Of a stretch of 64,000 nt of DNA, positions 24,081-36,402 are shown one piece after another. Within the stretch, counting starts at the first letter, position 1. Every line of letters starts with the position of its first letter. This stretch comes from Hypholoma sublateritium FD-334 SS-4 (taxonomy: Eukaryota; Basidiomycota; Agaricomycetes; Agaricales; Strophariaceae). The notes under the pieces are model-generated. The model saw only the letters and a list, made by a program, of their open reading frames with translations, was not told where the DNA came from and did no database searches. Both the position numbers and the translations under genes were made by a program. The stretch lies in contig KN817522.1 of the NCBI GenBank assembly GCA_000827495.1, positions 739,427-803,426 on the forward strand. The letters are read 5' to 3'.

Positions 24081-26401
24081 ACGTAATCAGCCAGCCCGGC
24101 TCGGCTCACCCGCCCATTCCGGGGTCCAAACCACCACCAAACCAGCCCGCCCCCCGACGCGCCTATATTTGTCCGCCGCACGCAGACGGGCGTCACGGCG
24201 ACGCGCACACCGCGCGCTGCCATGGCGCTTGTCCCGTGCGAGCTGCCGCCGTCTCTCGCCGCACACCGCGTCATTTTTGCGCGTGCGCGCCCGACTCCGC
24301 ACCTTCTCCCCGAAGTCGCGCCCGCCCGCTGCCCGACACTGCGCCCACGCACCATCCGAACCGCCGCCCGAGCCACCCACCAAACCACGCCCGAGCCACG
24401 CACAGCCCACACGCTGGCCCCTGGGGTGGCACGCGAGGCCGGCCCCAGCAGGCCACAGCCAAGCGCAGTGGCCCGCCCCGCGACGGACCCAAATGCGCCG
24501 TGCCTCTGTGGCTTAGCGCTGCCCTGGCCCCCTCCTGCCCCGCAGTGCCGCCCCTGGCCGCGATCGCCCAGCACCTCTAAGCTCTAGTGCGATACCACCG
24601 GGCCCTGTGCGCGCGCTATAAATAGCCGCCACCGCCGCCGCCGCCGCTGCTGCAGCCTGCGTGCGAGTACGTACGTGTGGGGGTGTTATCCGCGACGCAG
24701 GCAGGCAGGCGGCGAGGCAACCCAGGCAGAGGCAGGCGTGCTTCTCCCGCCCCGTGCGGCGCCTCGGGCCGCAGTCGTGCGTCGCCGTAGAACGGCGAGT
24801 CGTTCTGCGCTGCGTTTTCTTTTCTTTTCTTTTCCCCTTTCTCGCGCGCGAAGAGAGGGCGCAGGGTAGGATCTGCGCCGTTGTGTGCGCGGGCGTGCAG
24901 ATCCTGATTGGCTAGCTCCTGTGCGCGGAGTGCGCAGTGGAGCCGGCCACAAGCATACCGTACACATCGCCCAGGCGCGCTGCATAACGTCTAATTATGC
25001 TTTAAACACCGTATCCCCATGCCTTCCCGCACCCCACCCCGCACTCCTCGACTGGGAAAAAACTAACATACGCGTCTCCTAAACAGCCCCGTCCCCGCCG
25101 CCATCGAGAACGAAGACCTAAACAGCGCAGCGAGATCCGCCGCGATGCATCCGCGCCGCCGACAGTGTGATTTAATGATCATCCCGCCAGTGGCAGCGCA
25201 CCGGCAATCCCTGTGGCACCCACTGCAGCAATATCGAAGCGCCCATTGAGTTGTAAACGCACCCCGAGCTGACGAGCCGGGCGTCCGGGACGAGGAGAGC
25301 GTGGCGAGGTTCAATTTGGACCGGCCGTGCGCTCGATCCAGCACGATCCCTACGCGTGGCGCGGTGCAGTGGTCCGAGTCTGCACCAGCAGGTCCAGTGC
25401 GTCGTCTTTCATTATTAGGCGGCGGGTGCAGTCGACGCGATAAATTTGGCAAGTGAGAGAAATACACTGCTATTCGCGGCGAAGCATATTTACTGCAACT
25501 GGACTCAGCATATAACACGACGCCCCGCGCACGCGGACGAACAAACGGCCTCACGCGCAAAATCAGCCGCTCGCGTCTATGTATGATAAATTTCCCCTTC
25601 GCGTCCAGCGCGGTGAAGGCGGCAAGTGAAAGAGAGCTCACGATCAATGGAGACAATATACCCCAGCACCAACCCCACGTCCCGCGCCGCACGCACGCAC
25701 GCGTCCCCGCGCCCGCAAGCGCGCACGTGTCCACCCCGCGCGCGTCTATCTCCAAAAGCACCCTGCAGCCTGAACATTGTCAACGACCGGCGTCTCATCG
25801 CGATCCGGGCGCGAGCCATCCACGAATAAACCGGGCCGGCAGCACAGCGGCGGCGCGGCGGGGCTGCAGCAAGTAAATTTGGACGCAGTCCACGATGCCC
25901 GACGGCGTGGCGCCATGAAACAGGAGGGAAAGATTGCAGGCGCGCTTCCTGTGCCCCGCAGCGCTGCGCGGAGAAACATGGATTTAGCTTCGCCATCACC
26001 CCAGAGCGCACTCATCGGGCGCAGAGTGCGTGAAGGTATATGATAGGATAGAAATTAGCTGGGCTGGGCGGCATGTATGTCAAAGACACAGATAAAGACC
26101 CACCAGCGACGCTCGCAAGGTACACTTGGTGAGGATTCGCCCAAATGCGACCATGTCGGTGGTGGACCTACCGGCATCCGGTCCGGGATACCGGGACGAA
26201 GAAGACAGGATTGGAGTCGGGCGTTGGCCGCCTTTGTCAAGTCGAGACAATCAGCGAAAGCGATTTTACAGGCGCTCGAGAAATCTTAGCACTCGACGAC
26301 AAGTATCATCTTCAGCCGGGCGTACTCGTCGCCCTCTCCCACAGCTCAGATCCCTGTCATTTCCGGGGAGAATTATGTTTACATATGTCGGAATGTGGTA
26401 T
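24081..26401. other. GC-rich intergenic region upstream of HSF
   Basis: About 2.3 kb between HSF (minus) and the end of ARP2 (minus). It contains the HSF promoter and leader. A consensus TATAAATA at 24617-24624 reads on the plus strand with no recognisable gene behind it. I found no convincing GAA/TTC heat-shock-element triplet array. Open frames on both strands are composition shadows. Confidence 0.5.
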
Positions 26402-27985
26402 TTAACTGTCTGCACGGCCTAGTTTGTCGAGTGACCTCGCGCCTTGCTCGAACCACTCTTCTCTCGAGATCCAGAAGTCGTCCCGATTCTTCATGATATC
26501 GGCTAGAACGGCTCCTCCGAGGAAAACCATGTGCTTTCGGCGTGGGGGGTCCTCGATCTTGATCTTGAATTTCTATAAAATAAAACTTGATCAACAAATG
26601 CCACGAATAATCTGTGGTAGAAAATAAACATACATTTAATCGTGAAGGATCGCCGTTCAAGTTTCGCGCCAGGTGGAGTTGTTTCATCTCTTTCTCCAGG
26701 CGACTGGGTAATCCGGGGTACATGCTTGATCCTCCCGACAGGACTATGTGCTTATACAAATCGGTCCTAATATCGACGGCGGCCGCTTGGATTGTCTGGA
26801 AAAGCATTTCTGTACGCCAGCTCGGTAAGTCCAGGCCTCAAACAAACTCGAGTGCATTTACCTGCAACACCAGGTTGTTCGACATCGACAAGGTGGGGCT
26901 GGAACATGCACTCCGGTGCCTCATAACGTTCTGAGCCAACTTTGATAGTACGTCCGTCTGGCAGCTTTCAAACCTATCAAAAATGAGATCGCTAAGATGG
27001 ATATGGGCTCAACTTACTGTGTAGCTCTCGACCAATACCGTCGTCTCTTCTGCAAGCCTTTTGTCTAGTTCTAGGTCATAGCTAAGGTAAACGCGTCAAC
27101 TGGATCTTTACGTGTCGGCAAGTGCGAATCACATTACCTGACGTAGCACAACTTCTCCTTAATCTCTCGCACAGTCTCAAAATCCGCAGTCCGGTTGAAG
27201 GCATATCCACGCATGAGGAGAAGCTTGATCAGGTACCTAGTCACATCTCGTCCGGCGATATCCAGTCGACGGGTCAAGTGAGGCATCGCGTATCCATCAT
27301 ACACAGGGACAATATGTGTTACACCGTCTCCGGAATCGACCACGACACCGGTTGTAAGACCTAAAAGGAGGCAACTTCAGACTAACAGTTATGCGATGCG
27401 TTGCCGCGCGGAACACGAAAATACCTTGTGCGTACAACGTAAGTACCGCCTGAATCGCGACATACACCCCTTGGAATCCGTAGTCTTCGAACATCACTTG
27501 GCACATCCTTTCCCTATTGACCTTCGGGTTCATGGGCGGTTCCGTCAGCAGAACCTTCTTTCCCTGAGGGTTGATCTTGAGCTTTTCATCGAACGTGTAA
27601 TCCCACAGATGCTTCATGTCCTCCCAGTTCTTGACTATTCCGTGCTCCATCGGCTGAGTAACCTGCAGGTAGTTTCGATTCTCGGCTGCCTCGTCGCCAA
27701 CCATGATATCCTTGATCACAGCAGACCCAACGCGCTCCTCCGCGCGCAGGATGGGGCGTCCGACAATTGATGGAAAGACTGAGATGTGAGGACAGTGAGA
27801 AAGGCCTCGGTGGGCTATCGAGGATATGCGCACCATGTTCGGGAAAGTTGGAGCCTGCGTAACCGACTTTCACGAACTGCGCGTTTGGACAACAAGACAT
27901 GGTCAGATCCGAATACCGGCGGGGCGCGAGTTTGTGGACTTACTCCCGTTCCGTTATCGACAACCAGGGGAAGTTCTGAGTCCAT
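26402..27985 (-). CDS. ARP2: Actin-related protein 2 (Arp2/3 complex)
   Basis: Arp2 pairs with Arp3 to nucleate branched actin filaments at endocytic patches. The first exon starts [14 protein letters not shown], the actin-fold phosphate-1 loop, and continues after an intron as [14 protein letters not shown]. Then come [41 protein letters not shown], and a phosphate-2 loop [19 protein letters not shown]. The [20 protein letters not shown] block follows. The adenosine-contacting segment is [15 protein letters not shown], with the Arp2-typical EMKQLHL after it. The last exon gives [20 protein letters not shown] and ends in [20 protein letters not shown]. This order and the insert between the P-loops distinguish Arp2 from actin and Arp3. 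About 390 residues, no break, seven or so introns. Confidence 0.95.
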
Positions 27986-28520
27986 CCTGTCCAGAGAGAT
28001 TCGGAGGATGGTATAGTTTGGGTATGATGGAGGACTTGCACCCCTGTGATCGTGTTTATCATGCTTTGTCTATCGCTGCCTTATCGGGATTCCGAGATGG
28101 AAGGACATGCCGATAAATATTTTCTGAAACAATTTCGCGAGCCCAATCTCTGAGAAACAGGTATTGTGTAAAATTCAAATAGTGCATACAATTGAAGCGA
28201 CGGCAGCACTTTTTACGCAAAACTACATTCAAATTTATATCTTGAGTTTCAGAGTCTGGGCTCTCAGCTAATACTACATGTACGTATAATTACAAAAACA
28301 ACGAACATTCAATGAAACGGGGAGAGATCAGGGCGGTAGAGCAATCAAGCAATCTTTGATATGAAGATAATGAAAAGGCGGAGAAAGGCGACGAGGCATA
28401 CGTGAGGCATACTGGTGGTGCATGGGTCCAACAAATTGACAGTGAAGCATCGTGAATTTAATCTTCCGTGTTATGCGAGTGCAAGCATGTCATCGAGTAA
28501 GTATTCTGGAGAAAACGTGG
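27986..28520. other. Intergenic
   Basis: Spacer between ARP2 (minus) and the end of the P450 gene (minus). It holds the ARP2 promoter. No other feature seen. Confidence 0.5.
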
Positions 28521-30434
28521 TTAATCGGTGGTAGGGGAGACGAAGGCGTGGAAGTGTCTGCCACGATGGATTGGAACAAAATATTCTCGGAAGCTGATGT
28601 TTTCGATGCTAATGTTCAAAGTAGTCAATTAAAACGTGGACGCTCAGGAGTTTATCAAAAGACTTACGATGGTCTATCAGGAGTAAGGTTTAATTTTCGG
28701 AAAACGGTCCCCAAAATCAAGTAGAGTTCGCACCAAGCCAGACTCCAAACGCGGTAAATATCGGAAGCGATAGAAGTGGGATCCGCAACTTACTTAATTC
28801 CTAGACAGCTCCTTGGGCCCTTAGAAAACGAGACGAGGTATTTCTCCAGCATCGTGGAATCTTCCTTAAGCCATCGCTCGGGCTGGAAGGTCGAGGGGTT
28901 CGGGAATATATCCGAGTTTTTGTGTAGAAATGTGGCGCCCATCGAAACTACGGTCTGCGGTACGCCGTTATTCATGAGACTTAATGGAGACGGTGAAAGT
29001 TCCCTTACCCCGGCAGGAACCACGAGTCCCGCGATATCTGCTTCCATCGGCCCAATGATGCGAGGAAGGGGCGTCACAATGCCATGTGCCATCCTCAGTG
29101 ACTCTTTGATGACTGCTGTCTGGAAATTAACGAACCGCGTCAGCCCTTAGCTCCTGAGGACATGCAAGCATGGTACTCACGAGGTATGGAAGCTTTTCCA
29201 GAATTTCGTAGCTGGGAGGGGTGTCTCTGTCCGGCCAAGCATCCTTCAGGGACTTGAAGAGTTTCGCATGGACATCTTTATTGGCGAGAATATGGTACGC
29301 CGCGACAGTGCATGTGTTGCCGACGGTGTCACTGCCCGCGAACCGCATATAGAGGCCTTCGTCTAAGAGCCAGTCGCGAGTGACGGGAGGGAGCCGAAGG
29401 TTCTCGGGCTGGGGCGTCAGGAAATGATGATAGATAGTTTCATGATCGGCGTTCTCGAGAGAAGATGGGTCTTTCATGATGTCGTCGATCTGTTTACCCA
29501 TCTGCCTGCGCTGTTGGAGGATACCAACTGTGCTCGGCTTCAAAACGGAAGCGAAACATTCGGGGACACCCAAAAGCAAAGATTTGATCAGAGGAAAATG
29601 TCTGAATACCCAGATCATAGGAAGCGTTTGATCGATGGCAGCGAGGATATCGTTCTCGAAGTTTTTGTAGTCGAGTGCGTTAGAGGATTTGCCGAAACAG
29701 TAGGAGGTGATGACCTCCAAGCTCGTAGACCGGAAAGCAAGATCTAGATTAGCGGGTTTCCCGGTGGGATGGTAGTCTAGTAATCGCGAAACCAAGATAT
29801 CTATCTGCAATCGGAAGTGAAGAAAGTCAGTGACTGTATCACTGTATGGATGACCGACATTCGTACCTTGTCTTGGACAGTCTTCTCTAATTTCAAGATC
29901 GCTCGTCTCGAGAAGAAGGGCCCAATTAGATTTCGTCGCTGAGTCACTTCGTGATGGTCGAACATGGCAAAGACCGATAGATCCGTGGCGAAGCAGGAGT
30001 ACATATCAAGATCCTTGGTATGTTGAGTTCCCATACCATAGATGTCGTTATAAGCACTTGGATCGCTGAAATGAAGCTGATAATTGAATGAGTAATAGTA
30101 CCTTCGATACGAAATAGATACAACGTACTTCGTTCGGGGCAATTCGAATGACAGGTCCTGCATATCAAAGGTTAATCAAGATAAACAGCAATCGGTAGAA
30201 TGAGAACCGCCTGTCGGACTTACCGTATATCTCATGAAGCCCTTCAAGGTGTTCTACCCAGCCACCGTCTTTGACGATATCAAAGTAGGCTTTGTACCAC
30301 AAAGTAAGAGCCGCCAGACCCGGGCCAGGATACTTGGACAGAGGATGTTGGTATAGGCGTTTAGCTGCGCCGATAACGACCGTGATACAGAGACACAACG
30401 TCGCAACTGCGATGAGAAGATATTGAGAGAACAT
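28521..30434 (-). CDS. Cytochrome P450 monooxygenase (membrane anchored)
   Basis: The start at 30434 gives an N-terminal membrane anchor (MFSQYLLIAVATLCLCITVV) and the proline-rich hinge KYPGPGLAALTLWY. The middle exon holds the I-helix motif AGSDT (MRFAGSDTVGNT). The K-helix ExxR lies in AVIKESLRM, just after an intron. PERW follows (TFQPERWLKEDS), then the haem-binding FSKGPRSCLG with the cysteine ligand. The last two exons give LAWCELYLILGTVFRKLNL and end REYFVPIHRGRHFHAFVSP, a usual fungal P450 tail. About 510 residues, all diagnostic motifs present, so probably active. Substrate is unknown, and no biosynthetic cluster genes are next to it. The neighbour upstream is a 3-kb gene-poor region. 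Confidence 0.93.
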
Positions 30435-33400
30435 GCTTCGAGTGAGTAAGTAAAGGGGGGGGGTATCTGAGCACGGCTCAAGAAGAGATCCTAGCAAGCC
30501 GGTCTCTTTGTACTGGCTCCCTTAGGGCGATAGCATGTAGGGTGTGGCATTAAAATAGTGTGGACATACAGGGACGATGGAAGGGACGAAACAAGTCGCT
30601 CAGATGACAAACTCCTCCCGAGTTCAAGCCCAATTCCAGAAAGAAGCGAAATCACGGTGACAAGCAAGCCTCGAGTTCAGCCGGAATCGAGAGAATAATT
30701 GCGGAAATCGTCTGCGTCAGATCTGGTGGTAGAAAGGTGGGAACATGGGATCGCGGGTCCTTTTCTGTACAAACCAATACAGACTCCCATGTTGGCCGTA
30801 GAATGAATTCCAGTCGTAGTTGCCGCGGTTTTGAGTTCAATACCGTTCGGTCTTGCCAGTGATTCGGACTAGGTAACCTGACCAACTCCGAGTCGATACC
30901 AAACGCAATCCAAACGGCATTCGAGTTGTTTTGGAATTCTGCGCTGCAGAGACCTCAGGGTTTTGGAGTTGAATTTCGTCATCAAAGACTTCACATCTCT
31001 GCCGCGAGCGATGCGGCCGTGCGGGTTGATTGGTGTTGAAGTCACGGTTGTTGGCAAGTTGTGGGTTCCGTGCCGGCATCTTTGTTGTTACCCGGCTGTG
31101 TAAGTGTACCAACTACAAACATATGACAACAACGCCATTCGGCAACCCGCGGCTTCAATATTAAATTCAAATAGTTATCTTGACCCGGCCCTGATATTGC
31201 TGTCACAACTAGAACATCGTTTATTCATCGCAGGTAAATCTTCTCTGTGTCCCAACAGTGTGCTTAAATCGAAAATTTAAACCCAGCAATGCCTGCATGA
31301 AAATTTCATGCAATGCTCAATCAGCTGCAATAGAACCTTGTTGAATGATCAGTGGCTGCGAGGTGAGGCCAGCCGCGTGTATGATGATCAGCACACATGC
31401 GCAACGCATCTACGCATATTCGGGGCTGGACTTTAGGGTCGATTTGTTAAAAGATGTGCTCCATGTTAGCCGGAAGCGTGTCAATACACTTCACTGCTGA
31501 TAATCTAAGCGAGTTCTGAATACTTTTATTTCGCTGGCCTCGTTTCCGCCAATTTTTGATGATAAAGATCCGAGGAGTTGATAGGCAGCGCATGAAAATA
31601 GTCTTCAACTGTATAAGCAATTACTGTCGAGGTATGTATCCCACGTAATTTTCTGAGCACCTGCTAATGTTGACCTAGTGGCATTTCATGTCGATCTAAA
31701 GGGATTCTGTGGATAATTATCCGCGAAAATCGACCTCGTGTCGGTACACACAGTGCATCCGGGGTTTCAGTAAGCGGCATTAAAACCATGCTCTCCGATC
31801 ACCTCCTTATACTGGGCTGGAGCGTATTAAGCCGGCATCCTGGTATCTCGCTCCTGCCAGAGACTCATTCTCCCCTGTATTCAGGATCGTACCTTCCATT
31901 CGAGGCCAAAGTGAAGTGGAGGTGGCTCCAAAGCATGTATATATTTACGACACCTCAACATCGCGTGGTGGATTCCTCAAGCTCAGACCCGTATTATCCA
32001 CGACTGAGGGTAGCAGCCGACGGTACACTGGACCATGTGAACCTTTCACATTTTCTCCATGACAAGAGGTAAATTTCAAACAGAACCAGGAATGTCTAGT
32101 ACGGGTTATATTTAAACCAATTATTGTACGAACCGTTTTCCGAGTATTCGACTGGTATGGGCAGGAGCTGTAAATAGAGCTGTGATTCGTATGCCTCAAA
32201 GATCAACCGTCTCATACTTTACGGCTATCGTTCGATTTATCTAGAGGCTTATCTTACCCTCTTATCAAAAATTCAACACCAGCAGTTCTGCTGCATACCC
32301 CTGCATCACCTGAGGATCAGATAAAGACCTATACCTAAATAATCTCCCTGTGGTCATCAGCTGTGGGTGTATATAACCGATATGTTACGCTCAAATGTAG
32401 GGCATGTGTGTCATTTTGGGTAGAAATTATTTCCATCGAGAGCTCGGATACTTGATGTGCATCTTTGGATTGTTTACGAATGGCTAAAAATTCGGTACAT
32501 CTGCAACGTGTAGGCCAGATGCAGCGCACACTTTATTGTTAGGGTGACTTGCGTACACTACGGCAAATTCACAGTTTGATGTATGGAAAGGAATATATTG
32601 TAATATCCGCTTCCACCATAAAAATCACACTAGTGATTCAATATTCTGCACTCTTAGTAAGGCGCGGAATACAATTGCTCAAAGGTGCCACAATTTCTCC
32701 TACAGCCACTTATCGGTAGCAACATATCGCCGAATGGATGGTGTATGTATCGAGAAGGTCCCTGTCCTCTCCCTACATGTTTGGTGGGTAATTTACTTTG
32801 GATGGTCTGCTATTCAGCGAATGGGCCATACCACCCATGTTTATCGCCTTGCTATTGGTAGGTGGATAGGACGGTGGCCGAACTCCAGAATTTTGACTAA
32901 TACAATGTTTTCAACCTGAGTAATACTTATTAGCGCCCGTTGCGAGCGTCATATTAGCGCCTGAGCGCGGTTAGAGCGCGTTCCTTTGGAACCGCATCAC
33001 ACATTCATATCCGCTTCTAGAATGGGCTAACAGAAGAAATATGCTCATGTGATATGCGGGAGAGCTATTCTAGTAACTTCTTCGTTATTTTCACTCGAGC
33101 ACTAGTATTCATCATACTTAATATGTGTACTGTTCAGCGGGTGCCGCTCTTCAGCTTAGAATGTAAGTAGTCCGACCTTATTTTTGGGCATAAGCTTGTA
33201 CGCACCTCAATTATTTACGAAGATTTACAGTGTTTGTTTGCGCTCTTTGCTGATGCCATTGTCAAGCGATTCTTAGAGTAAGTAGTGGCAAAGCCGCGGC
33301 TGGCCAAATTCGGCGCGTGCGCGCTCATTATGCTTACGTAAGATAATGATGCGACGTGTGAAGAAGGAAGTTGGTGCCTGTATAGGTTGCTTCGTTTGCC

Positions 33401-33540
33401 CACCTCCACACCTCCTCCTCCAGCTCCGCAGTCCTTCCTTTCCTCTGCCACTACACTTTTGCACTTAACGACACCTTTACGATATATCTTCCCACCTTCC
33501 ACTAACGCACTACCACAAGAAGCAGAACCACCGCAAACTA
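30435..33540. other. Gene-poor 3.1-kb region
   Basis: No gene can be supported. The sequence is AT-rich with scattered short open frames lacking family features. A run of nine G lies at 30455-30463, just upstream of the P450 start. ATTAGCGCC occurs twice near 32931-32962. Promoters of the divergent P450 and Inp2-like genes should lie at the two ends. Confidence 0.45.
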
Positions 33541-36402
33541 TGGCCCAGGCACTATTTGACGCTGCACATCCTCTAGAGGAATATTTGCGGGGTTCGTGAT
33601 TTGAGGATCTGCGCCCGAATGTTGATAAACTTACCTTTTTTTAAGAATCTGGCGAATCTTCTATGCTGATACCTGGTATATCTGCCGAGTTCGAGCAGGA
33701 GATTGACCCCAATTATGGCATATTCGACGACGCGCCACCAGACGAATTCGAGCTTGATTGGTACCCCCCCATAGTACTTGAATTACTCAAAGTAAGTCTT
33801 TATCGTTTGACACAGTATTTTTACTCCAGAACGTTGCCCGCCCTTTTCAGCGGGTCCAATTTGATTCGATGGCAGTGGGTCGCTAATCACCCTGTTCTCT
33901 TTTAGCTGGTACAGACTACGGCTTCTCTAGCCAAATCGCAAACCTCAACGAGCTCATTTATTGAGCGCTTCAAGTACAATGTTATCTCGTCGTCGCTGCT
34001 AGAACTATCCCTGCCTACTACGCATCCTCAGCGAACACATCGTCCACAGCGTATTCCTGGCAACCTTCAACATAGTCGAAACTCCAGCATTGAGCTAGAT
34101 AACCCACCTGGGCCCTCAATATCCTTACCGGAACATTCTTACGGTCCAATATCTATAGGCGCTCTATTAGCGGCCCTATTCTTTAGTGTCGGATACCCTT
34201 TTCTTGCATTTCTTTCTATGGCAGCGGCCTCATTCTTTCTGTATAATGCTATCTCTACGACCGATACGCCCAAATATGACATATCCCTTGTCAGTTATAC
34301 ATTCATTCAGATTAATTGCAATACTAATATGTTTCCAGTCTCTTGACGCGCTAGATGATCTCGTGGGCGCTAACGATACATGGGACTCGGTCGTGCAAGA
34401 TGCAATGTCATTCTTGGATAAGGAGGATCGCAAGTGGGTGTTTTGTTTCAAATATTATGCCCTTGACTGACATCGTCGCAGTCTGCACAACTCTACAGGT
34501 CCATCATCACCCTCTCCTGTCCGTGTTGCCCTCCATTCCTGCTTGCAAACCACGCATACCCAATGTGATAACATACGGCACATATTCTCCGCCTTAACTT
34601 CTCCAACCAATCTATCACAACTGTCGGAGATGTACGCTCCACCATCCCCAGTTACTACCGGTGGCTTCAACCCGGAACACTCGCGACCTACGTCTGTTCA
34701 TTCTCTACCCTCAAGTTCGCGGTCAACTTTCACACCTACAACGCCGCAAAATAAGAGGGCCACATGGACAGGTTCATATTCTAATCTTGCGCACGCAGGG
34801 AGTCCTACCTCTTCGATATTCAGAAGGAGAGAGAGGCGCAAGAGTAACATCAGCGACGTTTTTCAGGCCAGCAGTGCGCCAACGAGCCCGTTTGTGAACC
34901 TTTCGGAATCGAATCTTCAGGACACTCAAGACGACTCAATACCGGCCACCAGTGCAGAGGATCAGCTTTTTCCTATATCAGCCCAATTTGGCGCAGCGGC
35001 TCTTGATCTGCAGCGTAATCGGAGAAGTGGCGGCATGGAAGCCTTTCGTATGCCTCCGGCAAGCTACTTCTCGCCAGACCAGCGCAGCCCCCGGAGCACA
35101 CGAAATAGCATGATGGCCTCATCCAAATTCACAAAGCCACAGCCCTCGCGACATCCTTTGTCACACTTGGCACTGAATAACTCGCTACAGAACACGCTGG
35201 CTGCCAGACGACACGCATGTTCACATCTACTGGCGCTGCGTTTTGGCGATGATGAAGACGACGGTTACTGGGAAGATGTGCGCAGCGTGATGGGCCTGCT
35301 CAGCAGCGCGCTGATAGACGGCTATTCGAGGCTCGCGGAGGCGCTCACTGAGATGGAGCAGCAGAATCTGCGCGACCAAAATCCCACGCCTGTTACATCC
35401 ATGTCGCCGGGCTCCGAGATCGATGTCGCCGAGTTTGCGGGAACCGACGCTGCTGATTCCCCTCTGGTCGGTAAATGGCCAAAATCGGCGAACAGAGTGT
35501 CATTCGCGCCAATGCCGAACAACATCAGCCGGTTCGCCGCGCATGTCGCCGCCATCTCGTCCGCGCTCGAAGACGCGCGGGACCATCTGGAGGAATGCGT
35601 CGCGGCGCTGAAGGCCGATCCAGCCTGCGCCGCCAACGAGTCGCCGTCGAAGGGGCGGCGGCACCGGCGCATGCTCTCCGCCGGCCCGCCAGAAGTGGAA
35701 GAGCCGCAAGCGCTGCAGGCGTACGAGCGCCTCCGCCGCGAGCTCGGCCTCGCTCTGCGGGAGTGCGAGCGCGGCCGCGGCCAGCTGCTGGACATCATCA
35801 ACCCGCCGCTCATGCCCAGCGAAGACGAGGAGGAGTTCGACGACCTCCCGGGGCTCGCGCACGATGCGAGCGACGACTCGGACAAGGCGGACCCGGCGTC
35901 GCCGTACGACGACGAGGCTGAAGCGGCTCCGCGGGACCGCTCGGCGGTGGTTGCCACCGCCGGGGGCGAGGGCTCTGGGCCGCTGATGGACGATGCGACC
36001 GCACACCTCCTGCTCGCGGCGTCGACGCAGAGCCTGCCGCTGCCGGGCATTGAAGAGGTGTTCGAGGCGGACACGGGCGCCAAGGCCGCGTTCAAGCGGG
36101 AGAAATCAAGTCTGTCACGCGAGGAGCGCATCAAGCTCGCGAAGGCGCGCCGCGAGAGCGGCATGGGGCTGGCTATCGGCGGGGGCGACGCGGACGGTAC
36201 GGGAGCAATCGCCATGGAGAAATGGGGCCCGGGCGGCGAGGTCGTCCAGGAACTGAAGGACGTGATCTGGAAGGTCGGCGAGCGCAGGCGGGCTATGACG
36301 GCTGCTAACTCTGCCCCACTAGCAGACGTACCGTCGGAATCACTAGCATCCGAGGAACCGCCTTCAGAACCAATCCAGCTAGCCACATTCGAGAGCTCAT
36401 AG
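33541..36402 (+). CDS. Membrane protein with vezatin/Inp2-type myosin-binding region (tentative)
   Basis: Six exons give about 790 residues. It starts MAQALFDAAHPLEEYLRG and has acidic blocks before a hydrophobic hairpin (SIGALLAALFFSVGYPFLAF, then LSMAASFFLYNAIS, near 34154-34250), probably two membrane segments. The central part is Ser/Pro-rich. A conserved-looking helical block follows (LALRFGDDEDDGYWEDVRSV, LIDGYSRLAEALTEMEQQNL), then acidic stretches and a basic LSREERIKLAKARRESGMG near the C-terminus. The order (two membrane segments, then helical segments) resembles the Inp2/vezatin family, which in yeast tethers peroxisomes to class V myosin. I rely on remembered architecture, so this name is uncertain; a plain uncharacterised membrane protein is the alternative. 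Frames and splice sites are clean. Confidence 0.5.

Noticed and set aside
30652..31112. Minus-strand small open frames upstream of the P450
   Set aside because: No ATG context, splice pattern or family feature supports a gene.
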